The notes beneath the pieces are model-generated. The model was not told where the DNA came from and searched no databases. It saw nothing but the letters and a program-made list of their open reading frames with translations. From Syntrophaceae bacterium UBA6255 (GTDB lineage Bacteria; Desulfobacterota; Syntrophia; Syntrophales; Smithellaceae), in contig DJVN01000010.1 in assembly GCA_002441205.1 (NCBI GenBank), positions 1-7,790 of the forward strand: 7,790 nucleotides of DNA, in the 5' to 3' direction. This document shows, one piece after another, positions 1 through 5,268 of this stretch (position 1 is its first letter; each line of letters begins with the position of its first letter). The translations under genes were made by a program, and so were the position numbers.

Positions 1-161
1 AACTCACCGGAAGCTGTTTTACCTTTATTATGGTAACACTCCTTCAATGTGTACGCCGTTACTGATATTTTGATTTCCTCCGCCCATACACTGCCGGAAA
101 AAATATACACGCAGATTCCTAAAAGCACCGCTCTCGCTACTAATAGGTTTATTCTTGTCAT
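1..161 (-). CDS. Exported 3D-domain (cell-wall type) protein, N-terminal part
   Basis: The reading frame begins at the ATG at 161-159 and runs off the left edge after 53 codons, so only the N-terminus is visible. A textbook ribosome binding site (AAGGAGGT) lies just upstream of the ATG, which fixes the start. Residues 1-28 form a signal peptide (Arg near the start, a hydrophobic core, and a VWA|EE cleavage site). The mature protein opens with ISVTAYTLKEC followed by GKTASGE. This VTAYT...TASG arrangement is the typical beginning of the 3D (Asp-Asp-Asp) double-psi beta-barrel domain found in MltA/YuiC/RlpA-like peptidoglycan-acting proteins. The three diagnostic Asp residues would lie beyond the window, so the domain call is partial. 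It is probably periplasmic and may act on or bind cell wall. It has a long structured leader upstream, which suggests post-transcriptional control. Confidence 0.62.
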   Translation of the reverse strand, partial: MTRINLLVARAVLLGICVYIFSGSVWAEEIKISVTAYTLKECYHNKGKTASGE

Positions 162-179
162 AATTACCTCCTTGTGTTG

Positions 180-314
180 AAAAGAGCAAAATCACTCTTT
201 TGCACAGATTGGGTTATGGCTACCTTTGCCTACCCGTAGCTCCTCTATATTAAACACTCTTTTACAAGAGTGGGATATGCTAACTCCTTATTATCACCTC
301 ATCAGATCTAGCTT
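180..314 (-). promoter_or_regulatory. Structured 5' leader RNA, candidate cis-regulatory element, class unidentified
   Basis: Read on the minus strand, this leader contains several complementary elements. CACTCTT-GTAA-AAGAGTG (272-255) is a perfect 7-bp hairpin capped by a GNRA tetraloop. GCTAC (240-236) pairs with GTAGC (223-219), and the GGGT in its loop (235-232) can pair with ACCC at 214-211, giving a possible pseudoknot. A competing nested fold pairs the same GGGT/ACCC with GGC (230-228) and GCC (220-218) inside. Near the gene, AAAAGAG (201-195) pairs with CTCTTTT (186-180). The sequence AAAAGAGTG occurs in both the first and the last hairpin, so the CACTCTT arm at 272-266 could instead pair with 199-193 and break the last hairpin. 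This is the logic of a riboswitch or attenuator. I could not match it to c-di-GMP-I, c-di-GMP-II, c-di-AMP (ydaO), TPP, cobalamin or other classes whose cores I know. The structure is read by eye only. Confidence 0.4.
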
Positions 315-353
315 GGGAAATTTAACAGAAGTACCATAAGAAATGGAGTTTTG

Positions 354-380
354 ATTATAAAGTTGATTTGTAATTAACAA
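354..380 (-). promoter_or_regulatory. Candidate sigma-70 promoter of the 3D-domain gene
   Basis: On the minus strand a perfect TATAAT lies at 359-354, with TTGTTA (4/6 to TTGACA) at 380-375, a short 15-bp spacer. Transcription would start near 347 and give a leader of about 185 nt, including the whole structured element. A perfect TTGACA also occurs at 399-394, but the hexamers 16-18 bp downstream of it are poor -10 matches. The region is AT-rich, so chance matches are likely. Confidence 0.3.
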
Positions 381-465
381 ACTATATATTGTATGTCAAG
401 GAATATTTATACACAATATATTGGGTAATATATCAATTTTTATACGAAAGAAAAATGAATTTGCT

Positions 466-1665
466 CTAAAAATCCCGGTTCAAATTGCATTGTATTGACT
501 CATCCAAAGGTAAATATCCGAAACAATTATTACAATTATTACATGTAATTTTTTTGATATCTCCGTTGCGCCAGTTTTTAACAATCATAGGCTGACGTAT
601 AAAAGGACGGCATAAAGAAACAAAATCCGCTTTCTGTTCCCGTACAATTTTTTCCATAGATTCGTAGTTACGTAAACCGCCCACCAAAATTAATGGTGTA
701 TTGCCCATCAAGGGTTTAATATCATTACACGCCCAGAGATTATAATTCTCGTAAAAAACATATTTTTCTTCCGGAAATTCCCTTTTCAAAACAAATCGCG
801 TGACAGGTTGAATCGGCTTGATCATGACTTTCGCCAACGCCCGTACGGGAACATTACCACGACATTGATTGAACAGGGAGAAAGAAACAGTGCCACATGA
901 AATCTCAATGGCGTCAATGCCAAGATGAACGAGTTTTTGAATATACCCGGCGGTTTCTTCCAACGTTACGCCGGGCTTTGGTGTATGATCTTCAATGTTG
1001 ATTTTCACCGTTATCGGATATGCTGATCCGACGGCTTCCCGCATTGATTCGTATACCCTTTTTAAAAGATTGAATCTTTTTTCCGGGTTTCCGCCCCATT
1101 CATCTGTACGCCGGTTGAAATAGGGTGAAAGAAATTCGCTGATAAGATAACCGTGGGCTGCGTGAATCTGAATTCCGTCGAATCCGGCTTTTTGCGCCCT
1201 CTTCGCTCCCACGGCAAGAGTTTTAATTGCGAATAGTATTTCCTCATTGCTCATCGCCCGTGGATAGACCCGGTAAGTCAAATCCGGCCGGCAGGCGGAT
1301 GGAGCAGGAGGCCTCAATCCCAGAACCATGGACTGTCTGCCCCCGTGACATAATTGCGCGAAAATCCTGCAACCGTTTTTGTGAACCGTCTCGTTCATGG
1401 CGGAAAAACCGGGAATGGTCGCATCGGAATGAAGGCCGGCCTGGCGATGATAACTTCTTCCGTCATCGCTTGTATGGATCATGCCCGTGATGATCAGACC
1501 GATTTCTCCTTTGGAAAGCTTTTCATAAATCTTGATATACTCTTCGCCGATGCTTCCGTCTTTATTGGCGGCATTTTCAAATGTCGCGGAACGGACAAAC
1601 CTGTTTTTGATGGTTACAGTTCCTATGGTTTTCGATGTAAACAATATCTGACTATCCTGATTCAT
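466..1665 (-). CDS. NADH:flavin oxidoreductase, Old Yellow Enzyme family with C-terminal Fe-S motif
   Basis: The protein has 399 aa from the ATG at 1665, preceded by AGAAGGGA; an in-frame TTG at 1698 adds only a lysine-rich, non-homologous leader. It is a single TIM-barrel FMN domain. Visible hallmarks are the N-terminal TIKNRFVRSAT, QLCHGGRQ (residues 104-110), and IHAAHGYLISEFLSPYFNRR followed by TDEWGG (167-192), with the His168/His171/Tyr173 substrate and proton-donor region. FMN-phosphate binding is shown by VGGLRNYES and the later SLCRPFIRQP. The C-terminus carries Cys375, 378, 381 and 393 (CX2CX2CX11C), like the [4Fe-4S] site of 2,4-dienoyl-CoA and enoate reductases, where the usual spacing is CX2CX3CX11C. 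The FAD/NAD(P) domains of full-length FadH (about 670 aa) are absent, so electrons must come from a partner or directly from NAD(P)H. It probably reduces an activated C=C bond in the cytoplasm; the substrate is unknown. A TATATT at 1702-1697 could be its -10 element. Confidence 0.88.
   Translation of the reverse strand: MNQDSQILFTSKTIGTVTIKNRFVRSATFENAANKDGSIGEEYIKIYEKLSKGEIGLIITGMIHTSDDGRSYHRQAGLHSDATIPGFSAMNETVHKNGCRIFAQLCHGGRQSMVLGLRPPAPSACRPDLTYRVYPRAMSNEEILFAIKTLAVGAKRAQKAGFDGIQIHAAHGYLISEFLSPYFNRRTDEWGGNPEKRFNLLKRVYESMREAVGSAYPITVKINIEDHTPKPGVTLEETAGYIQKLVHLGIDAIEISCGTVSFSLFNQCRGNVPVRALAKVMIKPIQPVTRFVLKREFPEEKYVFYENYNLWACNDIKPLMGNTPLILVGGLRNYESMEKIVREQKADFVSLCRPFIRQPMIVKNWRNGDIKKITCNNCNNCFGYLPLDESIQCNLNRDF
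523..543 (-). repeat. 9-bp tandem repeat encoding the CNNCNNC cysteine cluster
   Basis: On the minus strand TGTAATAAT occurs twice in tandem and is followed by a third TGT. This encodes Cys-Asn-Asn-Cys-Asn-Asn-Cys of the oxidoreductase Fe-S motif with identical codons. It is exact but very short, and it lies inside the coding region. Confidence 0.75.
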
Positions 1666-1747
1666 GGTTCCCTTCTTTTTCTTTTGTTCCGACCTCAATA
1701 TAGTGTCATCAGGTTACAGTCTGCTCTCTACTGGAAATATTTTCACT

Positions 1748-1794
1748 AAAAAAATCCAGCTTAGAAAATCTTCGGTTCTGATTTTCTAAGCTGG
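1748..1794 (-). terminator. Rho-independent terminator for the 1833-2411 gene
   Basis: Arms 1756-1770 and 1780-1794 are a perfect 15-bp inverted repeat (CCAGCTTAGAAAATC and its complement) around a 9-nt loop. On the minus strand the hairpin is followed by ATTTTTTT (1755-1748), a classic U-tract. On the plus strand no T-tract follows, so the signal points leftward. It lies about 40 bp past the stop of the Trp/Tyr-rich protein gene and upstream of the oxidoreductase, separating the two transcription units. Confidence 0.85.
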
Positions 1795-1832
1795 CTGCTT
1801 AAGGTTCAATGACTATTTACAATTTCACTTGA

Positions 1833-2411
1833 TTACCGGTATGGAGTCGGGCTGGGTTTGTGACCAGAATCCGGTCCATAGCCTGGACGCGATCTTTTAT
1901 CTTTATACCGCGGATCTACATGCTTCTTGGCAGGATACCTTTTTTCAGAGGATTTCTGAATGCCCCAATTATGTTTCTCCCAGTGCCTGTTTTTTTCCCA
2001 TCCACGCCAGTTTCTTTGAAGTTCTTTATGAGGCACTCTTTTATATTCCCATCGATGCCCTTTCCATTCACGATTTTTGTAATTGTCTCTCCAACCCGAA
2101 GGAACATTTCTGTGAAAAGATGGCACACCTTTGTAATAGGCCCATCCTCTATGATGATAGCGAGAACGATACCATCGCCCCTGCCATGGACGCCACCACC
2201 AGCCTCCATAAAAGAATATATCTTCCTGGATATTGGGTACAACATAAACATTGGTTTCCGGTATAACCACCGGTATCGGTGGCGCAGGAAATATAAGCGG
2301 AGGGGGTAGCGGAATCGGGATAGACACATGTACGTCAACTCTTGCCATGGCTGTAAGCGGTAGAAAAACTATCACGGTTAACAAAAATATTTTAAAAATG
2401 TGTTCTTTCAT
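1833..2411 (-). CDS. Secreted Trp/Tyr/Arg-rich protein of unknown function
   Basis: The product is 192 aa. The ATG at 2411 is preceded by AAAGGAGG with a 7-nt spacer, so the start is well supported. Residues 1-23 form a signal peptide (hydrophobic 8-19, cleavage after TAMA). The mature part has three zones. The first is a proline-rich stretch at about 31-51, mostly alternating Pro and aliphatic residues. The second is the core VPNIQEDIFFYGGWWWRPWQ then GRWYRSR at 58-84. The third is a basic, aromatic tail with spaced Trp (NREW, HRWEY, RNWRGW, NRHW, HNW), ending in a Pro/Arg/Lys-rich hydrophilic end. It contains 13 Trp residues. I recognise a family of hypothetical exported proteins with the same VPD/N...D-I-x-F-Y-x-G-x-W-x-R-P-x-x-G-x-W-Y-R-S/A core in delta-proteobacteria and relatives; no function is established to my knowledge. 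The protein is probably periplasmic or surface-associated. It stands as a single gene with its own terminator and a possible sigma-54 promoter. Confidence 0.85.
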   Translation of the reverse strand: MKEHIFKIFLLTVIVFLPLTAMARVDVHVSIPIPLPPPLIFPAPPIPVVIPETNVYVVPNIQEDIFFYGGWWWRPWQGRWYRSRYHHRGWAYYKGVPSFHRNVPSGWRDNYKNREWKGHRWEYKRVPHKELQRNWRGWEKNRHWEKHNWGIQKSSEKRYPAKKHVDPRYKDKRSRPGYGPDSGHKPSPTPYR

Positions 2412-2450
2412 CGAATTGCCTCCTTTGCAATATTTTATGAAAAGATTAAT

Positions 2451-2466
2451 GGCAACTTATATGCCA
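2451..2466 (-). promoter_or_regulatory. Candidate sigma-54 (-24/-12) promoter of the secreted-protein gene
   Basis: On the minus strand TGGCATATAAGTTGCC matches the RpoN consensus TGGCAC-N5-TTGC, with the invariant GG and GC separated by exactly 10 nt (GG 2465-2464, GC 2453-2452). The start would fall near 2440, leaving a leader of about 29 nt that contains the AAAGGAGG site, so the placement fits the gene well. The element is partly palindromic (TGGCA...TGCCA), so an operator or chance is also possible. No enhancer-binding site was identified. Confidence 0.5.
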
Positions 2467-2673
2467 TCCCCGAAAATAAATTAAAAATGCGCCTGTTATC
2501 AGGTAATTGATAGATGCTTTGATTGAAGATGTCAATGTCTATTTCACAGACAATCAGGGCGTTAGTTCTCCGGCGTTGGAGAAATATTCACCCATTTCCA
2601 AAATAATGTGTTTTTATGTTCATACTAAAAATGTGTATCATAGCATGCCGAGGAATAACCTGGTCAAATTACC

Positions 2674-2702
2674 TTGACACATTGCGACAGTCTTGCTATT
2701 AT
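2674..2702 (+). promoter_or_regulatory. Sigma-70 promoter of the liv operon
   Basis: A consensus -35 TTGACA (2674-2679), a 17-bp spacer and the -10 TATTAT (2697-2702, 5/6) form a near-ideal housekeeping promoter. Transcription would begin near 2709, giving a leader of about 66 nt before livM. It is the only strong rightward promoter seen before the operon. Confidence 0.72.
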
Positions 2703-2774
2703 TTTTTTGAAAAATCAGCGAAAAACGAAACAACTTAAACAACTGTCAATCAGCCGTATCAGCGTGGTTATCTT

Positions 2775-3845
2775 ATGGACATGAAACGCGATTACTATGA
2801 GGACGTTGAGTTATTTAAAAGCGGAACGATTCTGGCATGGACTGTTGTTTTACTGATTTTTCTTTTCACTCTTCCCCTTTACATCCCGTCATATAATATT
2901 TATCTGCTAAATATCATTATGGTTAATATCATTCTGGCCGTTGGCCTCAATATTCTGGTGGGATACACCGGCCAGATATCTCTGGGACACGCGGGATTTT
3001 TTGCCATTGGCGCCTACGGTACTTCTTTACTTATGATGCATTTGCATGTTCCGTTTTTTGCGGCAATTATTACTGCTGCTCTCATTGCCGCTTTCTTCGG
3101 ATTCATTATAGGTCTCCCGGCCCTGAAACTGGAAGGTCCTTATCTGGCCATTGCCACTTTGGGCTTTGGATTGACCATTATGCACATTATCGGCCGGTGG
3201 GACGTCTTCGGTGGCAGAATGGGAATTACAGCTCCTCCTCTTGATTTGGGCGTTTCCGGTTCATCCTTCAGTTACGTCATACAGGGAGATGTTAAAATCT
3301 ATTATCTGATTATGATCATCACCGTTCTCATGGTCATTGCAGCCAGGAACATGATGAAGACCCGTGTCGGCAGGGCTTTTATGTCCATTCGCGATGATGA
3401 TATCGCCGCGGAAGTCATGGGTGTAAATCTCACGATCTATAAAACGATGTCTTTTGCCGTCAGCGCTTTTTACGCGGGAGTGGCGGGCGGCCTTTACGGT
3501 TTTGTCGTCGGCTTCTTCGATCCTTTTACTTTTAATCTGATTCTGTCCATTATTTTTCTGGTCATGATCACGGTTGGAGGACTGGGTTCGATTATGGGTG
3601 CTATCATAGGCGCCATCCTGATCACATATCTCCAATATGATTTATTAAAGAACGTGGAAAACCTGCCATACCTGGGTGGACTGCTTACAACCGTATCTAA
3701 AAAATGGTTTACGGTAATCGGTTTGGCCAATTTTTCCAGCATCGCGATGGGATTGATTATGATCGCGATTGTTATTTTTGAACCCTTGGGAATGTTCGGC
3801 ATCTGGATTAGAATTAAGAAATACTGGAAGACCTGGCCGTTTTAA
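2775..3845 (+). CDS. livM: LIV-type ABC transporter permease LivM
   Basis: This 356-aa inner-membrane permease is one half of the channel of a branched-chain amino acid (HAAT/LIV-I) ABC transporter. The signature GLNILVGYTGQISLGHAGFF lies at about residues 57-76, followed by AIGAYGTSLL. Many hydrophobic helices are visible, and a cytoplasmic coupling (EAA-like) loop at about 196-225 reads VGRAFMSIRDDDIAAEVMGV. The conserved VMITVGGLGSIMGAIIG segment comes near residue 260. Length fits the shorter LivM proteins; E. coli LivM is longer. It is the first gene of the operon, with livH starting 16 bp after its stop. No good Shine-Dalgarno precedes the ATG at 2775, and a second ATG two codons on (2781) is an equally possible start, so initiation may be weak or the leader may help. 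The substrate is not deducible from the permease. Confidence 0.95.
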   Translation: MDMKRDYYEDVELFKSGTILAWTVVLLIFLFTLPLYIPSYNIYLLNIIMVNIILAVGLNILVGYTGQISLGHAGFFAIGAYGTSLLMMHLHVPFFAAIITAALIAAFFGFIIGLPALKLEGPYLAIATLGFGLTIMHIIGRWDVFGGRMGITAPPLDLGVSGSSFSYVIQGDVKIYYLIMIITVLMVIAARNMMKTRVGRAFMSIRDDDIAAEVMGVNLTIYKTMSFAVSAFYAGVAGGLYGFVVGFFDPFTFNLILSIIFLVMITVGGLGSIMGAIIGAILITYLQYDLLKNVENLPYLGGLLTTVSKKWFTVIGLANFSSIAMGLIMIAIVIFEPLGMFGIWIRIKKYWKTWPF

Positions 3846-3861
3846 AAAAGGGAGTGACGTC

Positions 3862-4734
3862 ATGTTTGAAATGCTGCTGATTGAGGGAATCGCCATCGGA
3901 GCCTGCTATGGTCTTTTTGGCGTCGCTGTCGCCATCATTTATAAAACATCGGACGTCATCAATTTCGCCCAGGGTGAAATGGGAATGGTCGCAACTTTTG
4001 TTGCCTATCATATCCTGACAGCCTATAATTTCCCGTTCTGGGTCGCCTTTCCTGCCACAATGGTCTTTGCGATTTTGCTGGGCATGGCCATTGAGTTTTG
4101 TTTTCTGCGCCCGGCAAAAGATCCGACCGTGCTGGGTTTGCTGATTATCACTCTTGGCGCGGAAATGCTGCTCATGGGACTGGCCGGCTGGAAGTGGGGA
4201 GCTGAACAAAAAGATTTTCCGTTTCTGCTTTCCGTTACCAAGACGCACGAAATCATTCCCGGCCTGATCATCAATGAATGGACTATCGGCGTTTTCACTT
4301 TGACCATCATGATTATGATATTCCTGTTTTTATTTTTCCGCTATTCCAAACTGGGCATTGCCATGCGCGCGACCCAGCAAAACGTTAACGCTGCCAAGAT
4401 CATGGGTATCAAGGTGGAAAGAGTTTTCTCCTTTACCTGGGCAATGAGTTCGCTGATCGGCGCCATTGCGGCCATGTTTTTTGCGGCGCGTTCGGTGCTT
4501 GACCCCAATTTCATGATGGAACCGTTTATGCGCGCTTTTGCCGCGGCGGTGCTGGGTGGTCTGACCAGCATTCCCGGCGTCGTCATTGGTGGATTGATTC
4601 TGGGCATTATCGAAAATTTCTTCGGTTATGCGTGGCCGGAATGGAAACCGATCATCGCGTTCGTCGTCATTATTCTTATCATTACCGTAAGACCAAGCGG
4701 CCTGTTCTCGAAACACTATGTCAAGAAAGTTTAA
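3862..4734 (+). CDS. livH: LIV-type ABC transporter permease LivH
   Basis: This 290-aa polytopic permease is the partner of LivM, of the usual LivH length. The start at 3862 is chosen because GGGAG (3850-3854) precedes it and MFEMLLIEGIAIGACYGLFG is the normal LivH beginning; longer in-frame readings would overlap livM with non-homologous sequence. Visible hallmarks are YKTSDVINFAQGEMGMVATF near residues 27-46 (the IxFAxGE motif), an EAA-type loop MRATQQNVNAAKIMGIKVER at about 165-184, VLGGLTSIPGVVIGGLILG, and the C-terminal RPSGLFSKHYV. The gene lies second in the operon, after livM, whereas livH precedes livM in the best-known operons. A small exported-protein gene follows after 23 bp. Confidence 0.95.
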   Translation: MFEMLLIEGIAIGACYGLFGVAVAIIYKTSDVINFAQGEMGMVATFVAYHILTAYNFPFWVAFPATMVFAILLGMAIEFCFLRPAKDPTVLGLLIITLGAEMLLMGLAGWKWGAEQKDFPFLLSVTKTHEIIPGLIINEWTIGVFTLTIMIMIFLFLFFRYSKLGIAMRATQQNVNAAKIMGIKVERVFSFTWAMSSLIGAIAAMFFAARSVLDPNFMMEPFMRAFAAAVLGGLTSIPGVVIGGLILGIIENFFGYAWPEWKPIIAFVVIILIITVRPSGLFSKHYVKKV

Positions 4735-4757
4735 GATGAATCGGCAAGGAAATATTC

Positions 4758-5204
4758 ATGAGTAAGACCGTAAAAATCATCATCGTTTGCGCAACCGTGA
4801 TTATTTCCGGCTTTGCTTTCTGGGATGTTCCACGCAACAAAGTAACCCTGTTATGGGAAAAAGATACTATCGAAAATACAGCGCATGCCTACTTAAACGC
4901 CGAAATGAAAAAAAATTCTCAACTGGTCTATGCTTTACTGGCACCGTCATCCGACTATAAAAAAACTCATTCCTATGAAAATTATTTGAACGATTTAAAA
5001 GAAAATCCACCCTTATCAATGAATGAATACAAAATCGTGAGAATTTATAATCTGCGGAGCAACGATAACAAAGAAAATTATCCTGAAGTGGACAAGTTCG
5101 TTCAGGTGGAGGTGGAAATTACTTTTTCCAACGCCGGCCCAAACAACATTTTTAATTACAGCTTTACTTTTTTGAAAGAAAAGGGAAACTGGTACAAAGG
5201 ATAA
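4758..5204 (+). CDS. Small exported or membrane-anchored protein of unknown function in the liv operon
   Basis: The product is 148 aa and not recognised. The ATG at 4758 has AAGGAAA upstream at a suitable distance. Residues 5-22 are a hydrophobic signal/anchor segment (VKIIIVCATVIISGFAFW) with no clear signal-peptidase I site or lipobox, so it may stay anchored with the rest in the periplasm. The remainder is hydrophilic. A helical stretch DTIENTAHAYLNAEMKKN is followed by LVYALLAPSS, then a beta-rich half (YKIVRIYNLRS, KFVQVEVEITFSN, NYSFTFLKEKGNWYKG). Helix followed by a curved sheet ending in a GxWY-type strand recalls NTF2-like/DUF4878-type lumazine-fold proteins, but this is only a fold guess. 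It lies in frame order between livH and the binding-protein gene on the same strand with short gaps, so co-transcription is likely. It looks richer in A+T and Lys/Asn than its neighbours, suggesting later insertion or relaxed constraint. Confidence 0.82.
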   Translation: MSKTVKIIIVCATVIISGFAFWDVPRNKVTLLWEKDTIENTAHAYLNAEMKKNSQLVYALLAPSSDYKKTHSYENYLNDLKENPPLSMNEYKIVRIYNLRSNDNKENYPEVDKFVQVEVEITFSNAGPNNIFNYSFTFLKEKGNWYKG

Positions 5205-5268
5205 AGAAAATAAAATATTCAAAGGGTAAATAAAAAATAGTTCATTAAAATTATTCAAGGAGGTCATC

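Larger units (their letters stand above)
162..465. other. Intergenic region holding promoter and leader of the 3D-domain gene
   Basis: This 304-bp stretch separates two leftward genes. No open frame of credible length or coding character is seen. From right to left it holds an AT-rich block (about 340-465) with a 10-bp perfect palindrome CAATATATTG at 414-423, a consensus TTGACA on the minus strand at 399-394 and a consensus TATAAT at 359-354. The structured leader follows (about 314-180), then the Shine-Dalgarno sequence. No convincing terminator follows the oxidoreductase stop codon at 466. Confidence 0.6.
2412..2774. other. Divergent intergenic region between secreted-protein gene and liv operon
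   Basis: This 363-bp stretch has no supported gene; all frames are broken by stops within short distances. It contains the Shine-Dalgarno and candidate sigma-54 site of the leftward gene (up to 2466) and the sigma-70 promoter of the rightward operon (2674-2702). A small hairpin TTCTCC-GGCGTT-GGAGAA lies at 2566-2583, with no T-tract on either side. A weak nested inverted repeat around 2519-2555 (TGATTG...CAATCA, with GTCT...AGAC inside) could be a regulator site, but it is imperfect. Confidence 0.6.

Noticed and set aside
298..305. CTGATGAG on the minus strand, identical to the hammerhead ribozyme core
   Set aside because: No matching CGAAA core element or cleavage-site stem follows within a plausible distance; an eight-base match alone is not evidence.
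180..314. Leader as a c-di-GMP-I (GEMM) or c-di-AMP (ydaO) riboswitch
   Set aside because: The conserved cores of these classes that I know could not be aligned; only loose G-rich and GCAAAG-like fragments are shared, so it is left as an unidentified structure.
1666..1698. Longer start of the oxidoreductase at TTG 1698
   Set aside because: It adds a Lys-rich leader unlike the family, and the internal ATG at 1665 has AGAAGGGA upstream and starts right before the conserved barrel.
1829..2338. Overlapping frames on both strands within the Trp/Tyr-rich gene
   Set aside because: Only the 2411-1833 minus frame has a Shine-Dalgarno, a signal peptide, a family-like core and a matching terminator.
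2566..2583. Hairpin TTCTCC-GGCGTT-GGAGAA as a terminator
   Set aside because: No T-tract on either strand, and neither flanking gene points toward it.
2560..2605. Minus-strand mini-ORF MGEYFSNAGELTP in the divergent region
   Set aside because: Thirteen codons, no Shine-Dalgarno of note and no homology recognised; probably chance.
3769..3861. N-terminal extension of LivH reading back into livM
   Set aside because: It would overlap the end of livM in another frame with non-homologous sequence; ATG 3862 has a Shine-Dalgarno and a family-typical beginning.
3261..4716. Several antisense frames opposite livM and livH
   Set aside because: They read opposite hydrophobic codons, giving His/Asp/Asn/Lys-rich translations typical of shadows, and none resembles a known family.
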